DNA of 64,000 nt. It comes from Pseudomonas capeferrum. GTDB taxonomy: Bacteria; Pseudomonadota; Gammaproteobacteria; Pseudomonadales; Pseudomonadaceae. The stretch spans positions 1,425,526 to 1,489,525 of the forward strand of contig NZ_JMIT01000001.1 in assembly GCF_000731675.1 (NCBI RefSeq), in the 5' to 3' direction. Of the stretch, positions 16,297-24,341 are shown in pieces (positions within the stretch are counted from its first letter, which is position 1; each line of letters starts with the position of its first letter). Made by a program: the position numbers and the translations under genes. The notes beneath the pieces were generated by a model, which saw only the letters and a program-made list of their open reading frames with translations, was not told where the DNA came from and ran no database searches.

Positions 16297-16701
16297 TCAG
16301 AGCCAAGATGACAGGTGGCGCCCGAGGAACAGGTAATCGAGCCAGAACACCTGATGCAGCAGCACAATCCCCCAGAACATCAACTGATACGACACTTTGC
16401 GCGTCTTGTGCCGAAACAGCTGCTGGGCAACCAGTGCGCCGGGCCAGCCACCGCACAGTTCGCTGGCATGCAGCACGTTCTCTGGCGTGCGCCACGTTTG
16501 GGTGCGGGCCTGCTGCTTGTCCTGCCAGTACAGCAGCAGGCTGATCAGGCTCACCGCCGGGTACAGCGCCAAGGGCAGCCAGGACTGATCGTTCCAGGCC
16601 ATCTGCGCCGCACCCAGGCCCGGTAGCAGGCACAGCACGCCCAACACCAGCAACTTCAGGCGCACGTTGCGTACGCCCTCCTCGTTTTGCGCCCTGGCCA
16701 T
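16297..16701 (-). CDS. DUF1294 membrane protein
   Basis: A 134-residue protein with three or four hydrophobic segments and the DUF1294 signature: YWQDKQQA, TPENVLHASELCGGWPGALVAQQLFRHKTRK and a final VFWLDYLF. Some relatives carry an extra cold-shock domain; here only the membrane part is present. The ATG at 16701 falls 2 nt after the uppP stop on the same strand, so it is in the uppP operon. Function unknown. Confidence 0.9.
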   Translation of the reverse strand: MARAQNEEGVRNVRLKLLVLGVLCLLPGLGAAQMAWNDQSWLPLALYPAVSLISLLLYWQDKQQARTQTWRTPENVLHASELCGGWPGALVAQQLFRHKTRKVSYQLMFWGIVLLHQVFWLDYLFLGRHLSSWL

Positions 16702-16702
16702 G

Positions 16703-17533
16703 TCAGCTGTGCGCCGTCGACCAGTCGACCCAGCCAAACTGCCAGGTCGCCAGAATCAGCAGGCCAAAGGCAATGCGGTACCAGGCGAACGCCGCATAGC
16801 TGTGGTTGGCGATGAACTTGAGCAGCGCACGCACGGCGATCATGGCGAAGATGAACGAGGTCACGAAACCGATGGCGAACACCGGCAAATCACTTGGCTG
16901 GAACAGGTCGCGGTACTTGTAGCCCGAGTACACCGCCGCGCCGACCATGGTCGGCATCGCCAGAAAGAATGAGAACTCGGTAGCCGCCTTGCGCGACAGC
17001 CCGAACAGCAAACCACCGATGATGGTCGAACCGGAGCGCGAGGTGCCGGGGATCATGGCCAGGCATTGGACAAAGCCAATCTTCAAGGCATGGCTCCAGC
17101 GCATTTCGTCAACGTGGTCAACCTCCACGCGGTGCGCGCGGCGCTCGGCCCAGAGCATGATCACACCGCCCACTACCAAGGCCGCTGCCACCGTGATCGG
17201 GTTGAACAGGTATTCGTGGATCAGGTCGGCGAACAGCACGCCCAATACCACCGCCGGCATGAACGCCAGCAGCAGGTTGCCGGTGAAGCGCCGGGCCGAG
17301 GGCTGGCTGGTGAGGCCGAACACCACGTCCAGAATCTTGCGGCGAAACTCCCACACCACGGCCAGGATCGCGGCAAGCTGGATGATGATGTTGAAGGCGA
17401 TGGCACGTTCGCCATCAAAGCCGATCAGGTCGGCGACAATGATCTGGTGCCCGGTACTGGAGATCGGCAAGAACTCCGTCAACCCTTCGACCACGCCTAA
17501 GATGATTGCCTGTATGGCAGTCCAAAAATCCAT
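16703..17533 (-). CDS. uppP: Undecaprenyl-diphosphatase
   Basis: A 276-residue integral membrane phosphatase of the BacA/UppP family that recycles undecaprenyl diphosphate for cell-wall synthesis; it also gives bacitracin tolerance. The two conserved motifs are visible: [14 protein letters not shown] near residues 17-30 and [13 protein letters not shown] at about residue 165-180. There are eight predicted membrane segments. Tandem ATG codons lie at 17536 and 17533; GGGGGA directly abuts the first, so the second is preferred. DUF1294 follows in the same operon. Confidence 0.95.
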   Translation of the reverse strand: MDFWTAIQAIILGVVEGLTEFLPISSTGHQIIVADLIGFDGERAIAFNIIIQLAAILAVVWEFRRKILDVVFGLTSQPSARRFTGNLLLAFMPAVVLGVLFADLIHEYLFNPITVAAALVVGGVIMLWAERRAHRVEVDHVDEMRWSHALKIGFVQCLAMIPGTSRSGSTIIGGLLFGLSRKAATEFSFFLAMPTMVGAAVYSGYKYRDLFQPSDLPVFAIGFVTSFIFAMIAVRALLKFIANHSYAAFAWYRIAFGLLILATWQFGWVDWSTAHS

Positions 17534-17660
17534 CATTCCCCCGATGGAGCGCTGCTGCTTGCAGGCCCCTTGTTCTTGATTTGCTTGAAGTTGCCGCACG
17601 CGGCCCGGCTGTTTTACAGCGACTGTTGGGCGCAATGCCAGTGGAAAAGTTCACGCTGCC

Positions 17661-17688
17661 TAAAGGTTTCATCTTGCGCGGCCGAAAT
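17661..17688 (+). promoter_or_regulatory. Sigma-28 (FliA) promoter for the chemoreceptor gene
   Basis: TAAAG, exactly 15 bp, then GCCGAAAT matches the FliA consensus TAAAG-N15-GCCGATAA with one or two mismatches. It faces the chemoreceptor gene, with a leader of about 140 nt. Flagellar-regulon control of chemoreceptors is well known. Confidence 0.75.
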
Positions 17689-17831
17689 CCTATCAGAGCG
17701 GCTTTGCAATGGCTTGCGCCGCCTGCTGCAGAGTACGCCTAGACTAGCACTTAGCCATTAGTCGGGTGGGGGCCTGCCGCAAAGCATGCTTGGATGCACC
17801 TGAAGAACAAGAACAAGGCGGGAGTGCCTGG

Positions 17832-19466
17832 ATGAAAACCCTGAGATCGATGTCGATCAGCCGTCGTCTATGGCTGATCCTGCTGGTGGCGGTTGCCATG
17901 CTGGTGGTACTGGGCCTGCTGATGCTGCGCCAGATCCACGGCGACCTGTACCAGGCCAAGGCGGAAAAGACCCGCCATGTGGTGCAGACTGCAGCCGGTG
18001 TACTGGCCTACTACCAGGGCCTGGAAGCGGCCGGCAGCTTGAGCCGCGATGCTGCCCAGCAACAGGCGTTGCAGGTGGTGCGCGCGCTGCGTTACGACCA
18101 CGACGACTATTTCTGGATCAACGACCTGGGGCCGAAGATGATCATGCATCCGGCCAACCCCAAGCTCGACGGCCAAGACCTGTCTGCCATTCGCGACCCC
18201 GACGGCTTTGCCGTGTTCAACGAAATGGTCAGCCTGGCCCGCAGCCAGGGCGCCGGCCCGGTCAATTATCGCTGGCCCAAACCCGGCGCCAGCGAGCCGG
18301 TAGCGAAAACCTCTTATATCCAGTTGTTCAAGCCGTGGGGCTGGGTCATCGGCTCGGGTGTGTACATCGATGACGTGCAGGCCGAATTTGCCCGGCAATT
18401 GCGCGATGCCTCACTGGCGGGCCTGGGCATCGCCCTGCTGATGGCACTGCTGGTCATGCTGATTGCCCGCAGTATCGCCCGCCCGTTGCAAGAGGCCGTG
18501 CAGGCCATGGGCAACATCGCCAGCGGCGAAAGCGACCTGACCCGGCGCCTGGACACCCACGGTCGCGATGAAATCACCCACCTGGGCGAGCACTTCAACC
18601 GCTTCAACGGCAAGCTGCAGGGCGTGGTCGGTCAATTGCAGGGCGCCGCCCACGACCTGGCCCGGTCCGCCGGCCACGTCGGTGACAACGCCGGCGCCGC
18701 GCAGCAGCACAGTGCCCAGCAGTCACAACAGATGGACCAGGTTGCCACGGCCGTCAACGAAGTGACCTATGCCGTGCAAGACGTGGCCAAGACGGCCGAG
18801 CAGGCTGCGGGCGAAATGCGCGCGGCGCAGCAACAGGTGGAGCATGGCCAGCAGGCCATTCACGGCAGCCTCGAACAGATCGATCGCCTGTCGCTGACCA
18901 TCGATCAGGCAGTCCAGGTGATTCGTGACCTGGCCGGGCACAGCACGCGCATTGGTGGCGTGCTCGACGTGATCCGCTCGATTGCCGAACAGACCAATCT
19001 GCTGGCCCTGAACGCGGCCATCGAAGCAGCCCGCGCCGGCGAGCAAGGCCGAGGTTTTGCCGTGGTCGCCGACGAGGTGCGCCTGCTGGCCCAGCGCACG
19101 GCCCAGTCCACGGCTGAAATCCACACCATGATCGAGCACCTGCAAGGCCAGTCGGACGCTGCGGTCAGGGCGATCGACACCAGCAGCGAGGCCTCGCGCC
19201 AGACTGTCGAGCAGGCCCGTGAGGCCGGTGCCAGCCTGGATGCAATCAGCCAGGCGCTGCATAACCTGACTGCGCTCAATGCGTCCATTGCCAGTGCAAC
19301 CTTGCAACAGTCGCATGTGGTCGAAGAGATCAACCGCAATGTGCTGGACACTGCGGGCTTGTCCCAGCAGACCGCCGAAGCGGCGCGCCAGTCGAGTGAT
19401 GCCGGGGCGGCGCTGGGGCGGTTGAGCGAGGAGTTGGAGCAACTGTTGCGGCAGTTCCGCGTATAG
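17832..19466 (+). CDS. Methyl-accepting chemotaxis protein with single Cache sensor domain
   Basis: A 544-residue chemoreceptor. The first membrane helix is at residues 10-33 and a periplasmic sCache_2 domain covers about 34-190 ([36 protein letters not shown]). A second membrane helix is at about 197-217, then a HAMP linker, then the signalling domain with the hairpin tip [32 protein letters not shown]. There is no C-terminal CheR-binding pentapeptide. The start at 17832 has GGGAG upstream. A FliA-type promoter precedes it. sCache_2 receptors often bind small organic acids; the ligand here is unknown. Confidence 0.95.
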   Translation: MKTLRSMSISRRLWLILLVAVAMLVVLGLLMLRQIHGDLYQAKAEKTRHVVQTAAGVLAYYQGLEAAGSLSRDAAQQQALQVVRALRYDHDDYFWINDLGPKMIMHPANPKLDGQDLSAIRDPDGFAVFNEMVSLARSQGAGPVNYRWPKPGASEPVAKTSYIQLFKPWGWVIGSGVYIDDVQAEFARQLRDASLAGLGIALLMALLVMLIARSIARPLQEAVQAMGNIASGESDLTRRLDTHGRDEITHLGEHFNRFNGKLQGVVGQLQGAAHDLARSAGHVGDNAGAAQQHSAQQSQQMDQVATAVNEVTYAVQDVAKTAEQAAGEMRAAQQQVEHGQQAIHGSLEQIDRLSLTIDQAVQVIRDLAGHSTRIGGVLDVIRSIAEQTNLLALNAAIEAARAGEQGRGFAVVADEVRLLAQRTAQSTAEIHTMIEHLQGQSDAAVRAIDTSSEASRQTVEQAREAGASLDAISQALHNLTALNASIASATLQQSHVVEEINRNVLDTAGLSQQTAEAARQSSDAGAALGRLSEELEQLLRQFRV

Positions 19467-19574
19467 AGAGGCCTTGCCCTTGAGGGTGCCGCGTTGTAAG
19501 TGCGCTGCACCTACTCCTGGGACAATCGACAAGCTACAATCGCGCCCCTCTTCTCGCCTCGCCAAGGATCGCCG

Positions 19575-20141
19575 ATGTCCGGCCTTGAACTCATCGCCGC
19601 CGTACTCGGCGTTACCGCCGTCTGGCTCACCGTCAAGCAGAACGCCTGGTGCTGGCCAATCGGCCTGGTCATGGTACTGATCTATGGCTGGCTGTTCTTC
19701 GAGGTAAAACTGTATTCGGGGATGTTGCTGCAGGTGGCCTACGCCATATTGCAGCTGTACGGCTGGTGGCAGTGGAAGCGCCCAGGCCGCTCGCAGGACG
19801 CCCGCCAGGTCTCGCGCCTGCAAACCCAGGCGCTCTTCACGGGCCTGGCGGTCGGCGCGCTGCTCAGCGCCGCCCTGGGTGCCGCCATGGCTAACTGGAC
19901 CGACGCCGCCCTGCCCTGGCTGGACGCCACGCTGACCGGTTTCAGCCTGGTCGCGCAGCTATGGATGGCCCAGAAGCGCCTGCAGTGCTGGGCTTTGTGG
20001 GTGGTGGTGGACATCGTCTATGTCGGCCAGTACCTGCATCAGCAGCTGTACTTCACCGCTGGCTTCTTCGCGGTGCTTACCCTGATCGCCGTGCGTGGCT
20101 GGCTGGAATGGCGGCGTGACCCGGCACTGGTGCAAGCATGA
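19575..20141 (+). CDS. pnuC: PnuC-family nicotinamide riboside transporter
   Basis: A 188-residue membrane protein with about seven hydrophobic segments and the family motifs VKQNAWCWPIGLVMVLIYGWLF, LQVAYAILQLYGWWQW and WVVVDIVYVGQYL. It takes up nicotinamide riboside by facilitated diffusion, driven by phosphorylation inside the cell. The ATG at 19575 follows AAGGATCG; a -10-like TACAAT is at 19535-19540. Its stop overlaps the next gene's ATG (ATGA), coupling it to the predicted kinase. Confidence 0.92.
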   Translation: MSGLELIAAVLGVTAVWLTVKQNAWCWPIGLVMVLIYGWLFFEVKLYSGMLLQVAYAILQLYGWWQWKRPGRSQDARQVSRLQTQALFTGLAVGALLSAALGAAMANWTDAALPWLDATLTGFSLVAQLWMAQKRLQCWALWVVVDIVYVGQYLHQQLYFTAGFFAVLTLIAVRGWLEWRRDPALVQA

Positions 20142-20689
20142 AGGTGCTGGTGCTGTGCGGGCCGGAATCCAGTGGCAAGAGCTGGCTCAGTGGTGTGCTC
20201 CAGGCGCATTTCGGTGGGCGGGTGGTGGCCGAATACGTGCGCCATTTCATCGATCAGGAAGGCCGTGATACCTGTTACGCCGACATCCCCGCTATCGCCC
20301 GCGGCCAGCTTGAATGGGAAGACCGCGCCCGCGCGCAAGCCCCAGAGCTGTTGATCCTCGACACCCACCTGCTCAGCAACATGCTCTGGAGCCGCGCCCT
20401 GTTCGACGACTGCCCGGCCTGGCTGGAACAGGCCTTGCTTGCTAGGCATTACGATCTGCACCTGTTACTGAGCCCGCAAGGGGTGGACTGGGTTGCCGAT
20501 GGCCAGCGTTGTCACCCTGACCTGGCCGATCGCCAGCGCTTTTTCGACGACAGCCTGCACTGGCTGCAGCGCCACCGGCACACTTTTCAGGTGATTGATG
20601 GCAATTGGCCGCAACGCCAGTTGCAGGCGCTGCAAACGGTGGCTACGCTGCTTGATAGCGATACGCCAGCCTGCCCGACCGAGTGTTAA
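20138..20689 (+). CDS. NadR-type nicotinamide riboside kinase-like ATPase
   Basis: A 183-residue AAA/P-loop kinase. Walker A G9-P-E-S-S-G-K-S is at the N-terminus, and EYVRHF and LLILDTHLLSN match the ribosylnicotinamide kinase domain of NadR. The adenylyltransferase and repressor domains of full NadR are missing, so this is a stand-alone kinase. It overlaps pnuC by 4 nt: kinase and permease together trap nicotinamide riboside as NMN for NAD salvage. The substrate is inferred from context and family. Confidence 0.9.
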   Translation: MKVLVLCGPESSGKSWLSGVLQAHFGGRVVAEYVRHFIDQEGRDTCYADIPAIARGQLEWEDRARAQAPELLILDTHLLSNMLWSRALFDDCPAWLEQALLARHYDLHLLLSPQGVDWVADGQRCHPDLADRQRFFDDSLHWLQRHRHTFQVIDGNWPQRQLQALQTVATLLDSDTPACPTEC

Positions 20690-20718
20690 GCCCCTGACAC
20701 ACCCAGGTGGGTGATAGT

Positions 20719-20753
20719 CCCCGCAAATGCGGGGGTTTCCCCCGTTTCGGGGG
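20719..20753 (+). terminator. Tandem, mutually exclusive G/C hairpins after the NR-kinase gene
   Basis: Segments CCCCGC, GCGGGGG, CCCCCG and CGGGGG lie in order. The first can pair with the second, the second with the third, and the third with the fourth. The first hairpin is followed by GTTTCC. It probably terminates the pnuC transcript, but the overlapping pairing also resembles an attenuator. Confidence 0.55.
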
Positions 20754-20836
20754 CAGTGTCAAGTCCGTGAAACACCCTTGCAAAAATCCCTCCAAGCCAT
20801 GCCCATGCTGGCTCCAGCCCCTTCGGCCTGAATAAT

Positions 20837-20856
20837 CTGTATCAGCCCTGATACAG
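20837..20856. promoter_or_regulatory. 9-2-9 perfect palindrome upstream of fapA
   Basis: CTGTATCAGCCCTGATACAG is a perfect inverted repeat with a CC spacer, centred about 74 bp upstream of the -24 element of the predicted sigma-54 promoter. The position suits an enhancer-binding activator. A smaller repeat TTGATT-CAA-AATCAA lies at 20894-20908. The binding protein is not known. Confidence 0.55.
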
Positions 20857-20918
20857 AAAATGCGAAACACTCCCAGCGTGTTGAGCTAACTCATTGATTC
20901 AAAATCAAATTCAAAACA

Positions 20919-20934
20919 CGGCACAGCTTCTGCT
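20919..20934 (+). promoter_or_regulatory. Sigma-54-like promoter of the fap operon
   Basis: CGGCACAGCTTCTGCT has GG at -24 and GC at -12 with the correct 12-bp spacing, and differs from TGGCAC-N5-TTGC at three positions. The predicted start is about 20945, giving a leader of about 43 nt before fapA. No convincing sigma-70 pair was seen closer. Confidence 0.5.
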
Positions 20935-20987
20935 CTCTTCTTCGCATTGCTGAATCGGACCAGCACGCCAAAGAAGGAATTGCCGTC

Positions 20988-21425
20988 GTGGGGATACTTG
21001 ATAAAGGCGTCCATCGCCTCCTGCTAATCGCATGCGTTGTGGGGTCAGGGCTGACCCAGCCTGCCCAGGCTGAAAACGGGATCATCATCATTACCCGCGA
21101 TGTGCAGACGCGCAACGCAGTCATCCCACCGATGATTCCCGACCCCACCCCGACCACCGTCAATGCCAACCCCTCCGCGCAGATCCTCAGACAGACCCAC
21201 GAACTGAGCGACGGTGACTTCGCCAGCATCAGCAGCGGTGCTGGCATCAGTGCCCTGGTCAATCAACAGACCAACAACCTGGGCGGCAATCTTACCAACC
21301 AGACACAACTGCCCAACCTCGCTGGGGGGCGTGGCTCAGGTTCCGGCAACGGCATCTCGAACATGGTCAATTCAAGCGTCCAGCGCGGCCTGGCCCCGCT
21401 GCAAATCTTGACCGGAGGCAAATGA
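20988..21425 (+). CDS. fapA: Functional amyloid system protein FapA
   Basis: A 145-residue secreted protein, first gene of a fapABCDEF operon. The signal peptide is in residues 1-28 (ending QPAQA). The mature part is rich in Asn, Gln, Thr and Gly (NQQTNNLGGNLTNQTQ) and ends MVNSSVQRGLAPLQI. FapA is thought to act as a periplasmic partner or chaperone that affects the FapB/FapC balance. GTG at 20988 is the likely start, with AAGGA about 10 nt upstream. It is separated from fapB by 1 nt. Confidence 0.85.
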   Translation: MGILDKGVHRLLLIACVVGSGLTQPAQAENGIIIITRDVQTRNAVIPPMIPDPTPTTVNANPSAQILRQTHELSDGDFASISSGAGISALVNQQTNNLGGNLTNQTQLPNLAGGRGSGSGNGISNMVNSSVQRGLAPLQILTGGK

Positions 21426-21426
21426 G

Positions 21427-21999
21427 ATGAGGCCTACGCTGCTGCTTCTGGCCACGCTCTGCAGTGCGCCAGCCTTCGCTCAGTCCCCCGTGATCAACAA
21501 CGCCAGCATCGACAGCTCGGGCAGCCAATACCAGGGCAACCTCACGGTCAACCAGGCGGCCGGCGACCTGCAGCAGCAGGCCAACGCCCGCGCCATCGCT
21601 GTGGGGCACGAGGCCAGCGCCACCACCCAGATAAGGCAAAGGCTCGGCAGCCCTGTCGACCGCGCCATGGATGCCAGCTCAAGCATCCAGGGCGATGCTT
21701 TCAGCCAAGGCAGCGGCGCGCTGGGGGTCAACCAGAGCGCCGGGGCCGGCACCCAGCAAGCCAACGCACTGCGCATCAGCCTCAGTACTCAACCGCAAAG
21801 CATCGACGACAGCGTCCTCATGCAACAGAACGTGGCGCTGCTCAACAACTCCGATCCAACTGACGCCGCATCCGGCCATCGCCAGGTCACCACCAGTGAC
21901 CAGGCATTCACCGGTAGCCGTGGGGTGATTCAGGTGAATCAGAGTGCCGGGGTGGGAAACCGAATGGCCAACACCCTGAGCATACGGGTCGCGGATTGA
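21427..21999 (+). CDS. fapB: Amyloid minor subunit/nucleator FapB
   Basis: A 190-residue secreted amyloid protein with signal peptide MRPTLLLLATLCSAPAFA. It has three imperfect amyloid repeats with the GxxxVNQ(A/S)AG...QxNA pattern, at about residues 36-58 (GNLTVNQAAGD), 97-119 (GALGVNQSAGAG) and 165-188 (GVIQVNQSAGVG). These match the repeats of FapC, as known for FapB, which nucleates fibre growth and is a minor fibre component. It lies between fapA and fapC in the usual order. Confidence 0.92.
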   Translation: MRPTLLLLATLCSAPAFAQSPVINNASIDSSGSQYQGNLTVNQAAGDLQQQANARAIAVGHEASATTQIRQRLGSPVDRAMDASSSIQGDAFSQGSGALGVNQSAGAGTQQANALRISLSTQPQSIDDSVLMQQNVALLNNSDPTDAASGHRQVTTSDQAFTGSRGVIQVNQSAGVGNRMANTLSIRVAD

Positions 22000-22007
22000 C
22001 CCAATCA

Positions 22008-22026
22008 GTTAAGAACAACACTTAAC
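22008..22026 (+). promoter_or_regulatory. Small hairpin and A-rich motif in the fapB-fapC gap
   Basis: GTTAAG and CTTAAC form a 6-bp inverted repeat around AACAACA. The loop and its 5' flank read AAGAACAACA, an AANAANAA-like Crc/Hfq motif, 31 nt before fapC. It may tune fapC message stability or translation; this is speculative. Confidence 0.35.
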
Positions 22027-22050
22027 CTAAATAAAGTACGGAGAATCACC

Positions 22051-23550
22051 ATGAAACCCTCGATGGCAATCAAGCCTCTGGTTTTCGCAATTGCTGCGGT
22101 CATGGCTGTTGCTGTACAAGCTGATCAGAACGACCGGCGTGGCGGGCACCACAATGGTCACCATAACAACGGGCAACACACTCCCCCTCCTACGAGGATC
22201 CCTGTGTACGCCACCGCCAATGCCCTCGATAGCCAGAGCAGCACCGACAACAGGGTCACTAACCAAGGCACCATCAACGAAGCCGAAATGAGCAGCTCGG
22301 CCACCGGCGCCAGCGGCAACGTCGGGGTCAACGTGGCAGCCGGTAACGGCAACCAGCAAGACAACGCCGCTGCCATCGCCAACGCAGCGTCCGACTCGAG
22401 CCTGGACAACAGCTTCGTGTTCGGCACCGCTGAAGCCACTGCCGACGTCCGTCAGCACAGCGACAACAACCGGGTCGACAACTGGTCTACCCAAAACTCC
22501 GCAGTGATGAGCGGATCGGGTGATGGCGCCTCCGGCAACGTCGGCGTCAACATTGCGGGCGGCGACCTCAACCAACAGAAAAACACCATGGCGATCGCCA
22601 ACACCAATGCGCCATTGGGTAATGCCACCGCCACCGCTTCTGCCGACCAGAACGGCCCTGGCCTGACCGTGAACAACAGCGCCGACCGCACCTACCGTGT
22701 GGATACGCTGAGCTTCACCACGTCAGCCAGCGGTTCGAGCTCGCGCGACGGTACGTTCACTTCGAGCGATGACCGAAGCTCGTCCTCAAGCTTCAGTGTG
22801 GCGGGCGCCCAAAGCGCAAGCTCCAGCGGCTCCAGTGGCTGGAACTCCAGTGGCTCGAGCAGCTCGAACGCCAGCGGCTCCAATAGCTCCAGTGCAAGCG
22901 GGTCCAACAACTCGAATGCCAGCGGCTCCGTTGGCTGGAATGCGAGCGGGTCCAACAGCGGCAGTGCTAGCTCGTCCAGCAGTGCCAGCCTGAACGCTAC
23001 GCTTGCTGCCGCCGCCGATGCCACTCGCACCGTGGCCACCGACGATGGCCGTCGTGAACGTACGCGTACCGACAGCTTCGATGGTTCGCTCAATGCATCG
23101 GTCGATGCCTCGATCGACAAGTCGCATGAAAGCGCCTACGACTCCTCGTTCGAGAAAGCGTTCGACTCTTCCTACGACAAAACCAGCAGCTCTTCTTACG
23201 ACAAGTCTCGCGACTCTTCGTACGAGAAGTCGCGCGACCGTTCGTATGAGAAGGCCCACGATTCTTCCTACGCAAACGCTTCGGAGTCTGCGTACGAAAA
23301 ATCCGGCGAAAAAACCAAGCAAACCTCGAACGACGTGGCCAAGGCCTACAGCGAAAGCAGCTCGTACGACCTGAGCAATACCGTCTCGTTCCAGGTGCTG
23401 ACCCCAACTGGCTGGGCTAACCCTGTGACCAACACTGCAACCCTGAGCGGTTCGGTGAATGGTGGCAGCGGCAACCTCGGCGTCAACGTGGCCGCAGGTG
23501 TGGGCAACCAGCAAAGCAACTCGCTGGCCATCTCCAACACCTCGTTCTGA
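22051..23550 (+). CDS. fapC: Major amyloid fibre subunit FapC
   Basis: A 499-residue secreted amyloid. The signal peptide ends at about VQA (residue 23). A His-rich stretch follows (H33, H34, H37, H38, H43). Three amyloid repeats are R1 (about 66-110, GVNVAAGNGNQQDN), R2 (139-183, GVNIAGGDLNQQKN) and R3 (456-496, GVNVAAGVGNQQSN). Linker 1 is short; linker 2 (184-440) is very long and low-complexity. Its first part is Ser/Gly/Asn repeats (255-313) and the second is eight-residue units with aromatic ends (360-423). Fap linkers vary in length between species. FapC forms the extracellular fibre of the biofilm. Confidence 0.95.
   Translation: MKPSMAIKPLVFAIAAVMAVAVQADQNDRRGGHHNGHHNNGQHTPPPTRIPVYATANALDSQSSTDNRVTNQGTINEAEMSSSATGASGNVGVNVAAGNGNQQDNAAAIANAASDSSLDNSFVFGTAEATADVRQHSDNNRVDNWSTQNSAVMSGSGDGASGNVGVNIAGGDLNQQKNTMAIANTNAPLGNATATASADQNGPGLTVNNSADRTYRVDTLSFTTSASGSSSRDGTFTSSDDRSSSSSFSVAGAQSASSSGSSGWNSSGSSSSNASGSNSSSASGSNNSNASGSVGWNASGSNSGSASSSSSASLNATLAAAADATRTVATDDGRRERTRTDSFDGSLNASVDASIDKSHESAYDSSFEKAFDSSYDKTSSSSYDKSRDSSYEKSRDRSYEKAHDSSYANASESAYEKSGEKTKQTSNDVAKAYSESSSYDLSNTVSFQVLTPTGWANPVTNTATLSGSVNGGSGNLGVNVAAGVGNQQSNSLAISNTSF
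23128..23319 (+). repeat. 24-bp coding repeats (octapeptide array) in fapC linker 2
   Basis: Eight successive eight-residue units (seven ending in Tyr or Phe), for example EKAFDSSY, DKTSSSSY, DKSRDSSY, EKSRDRSY, EKAHDSSY, follow the pattern [ED]-K-x-x-x-S-S-[YF]. At DNA level they are degenerate 24-bp repeats, so they have diverged but kept their phase. Confidence 0.85.
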
Positions 23551-23564
23551 CGGCTGTGCACGCA

Positions 23565-23589
23565 AGGCCCCCCCTCGGGGGGCCTTTCT
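23565..23589 (+). terminator. Intra-operon terminator between fapC and fapD
   Basis: AGGCCCCCC and GGGGGGCCT form a 9-bp stem with a CTC loop, followed by TTCTT. It stands between the abundant fibre subunit and the low-demand export genes, so it likely lowers fapDEF expression. Confidence 0.8.
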
Positions 23590-23615
23590 TCAACAGAACA
23601 AGAAGGCATCCGATC

Positions 23616-24296
23616 ATGCGCATTATTGCCCTGGCGTTGCTGCTGTGCCTGGCCAGCGTGAGCGAAGCTGCACAAATGCCACTGTCCGTGCTGCCGGGCG
23701 GCGCGGTGGTATTCAAGCCGATCCAGAGCATTCGCGAGCGCAAGTTCGCCGACCTGGTGCAACAGAAAACCGACTTCAGTTGTGGCGCAGCCGCGCTGGC
23801 GACCATCTTGCGCCAGGCCTACTGGCTGGACGTGGACGAACAACACATCATCGAAGGCATGCTGGCGCACGCGGACCAGGACCTGGTGCGTACCCAGGGC
23901 TTCTCGATGCTGGACATGAAACGCTACGTGGAAAGCCTGGGCATGCGCGCCCGCGGTTACCGGGTGGCACCCGAAACCCTGACCAGCATACGTATCCCGG
24001 TCGTGGTCCTGATGGACATCCGCGGCTACAAGCACTTCGTGGTCATGCAAAAGGTCGACAAGGGTTGGGTGTACATCGGCGACCCGGTACTGGGCCACAA
24101 GCGCTTCAAGGTCGACGATTTCGTCAAAGGCTGGAACGGCATCATCTTCGCCGTGATCGGCCAGGGCTATGACAAGAACAATGTCTTGCTCGACCCGCCT
24201 CTGCCACTGACCGCCAAGGGCCGCGTCAACAATTTCGCCCCGGTGCAGGACGCAGAGCTGATGGACTTCGGCTTCATCAAAAGCGACTTCTTCTAA
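23616..24296 (+). CDS. fapD: FapD, C39-family peptidase of the amyloid export system
   Basis: A 226-residue periplasmic protein with signal peptide in residues 1-19. It has a C39 (bacteriocin-processing-like) cysteine protease fold with C56 in TDFSCGAAALATIL, H140 in GYKHFVVM and D156 in YIGDPVLG. FapD is needed for Fap export and is thought to process or proof-read Fap proteins. The start at 23616 gives the signal peptide; an in-frame reading from 23556 crosses the terminator and is rejected. Confidence 0.93.
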   Translation: MRIIALALLLCLASVSEAAQMPLSVLPGGAVVFKPIQSIRERKFADLVQQKTDFSCGAAALATILRQAYWLDVDEQHIIEGMLAHADQDLVRTQGFSMLDMKRYVESLGMRARGYRVAPETLTSIRIPVVVLMDIRGYKHFVVMQKVDKGWVYIGDPVLGHKRFKVDDFVKGWNGIIFAVIGQGYDKNNVLLDPPLPLTAKGRVNNFAPVQDAELMDFGFIKSDFF

Positions 24297-24341
24297 CGAC
24301 TCTTCTAACGATAAGGGAGCATGACGCTCCGGGAGCAATCA

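Noticed and set aside
19467..19574. Riboswitch before pnuC
   Set aside because: The leader is short and lacks the conserved motifs of TPP or NAD riboswitches; only a -10-like TACAAT was noted.
23128..23319. CRISPR-like spaced repeats
   Set aside because: The 24-bp units are contiguous, degenerate, in frame and encode the FapC linker; there are no unique spacers and no cas genes.
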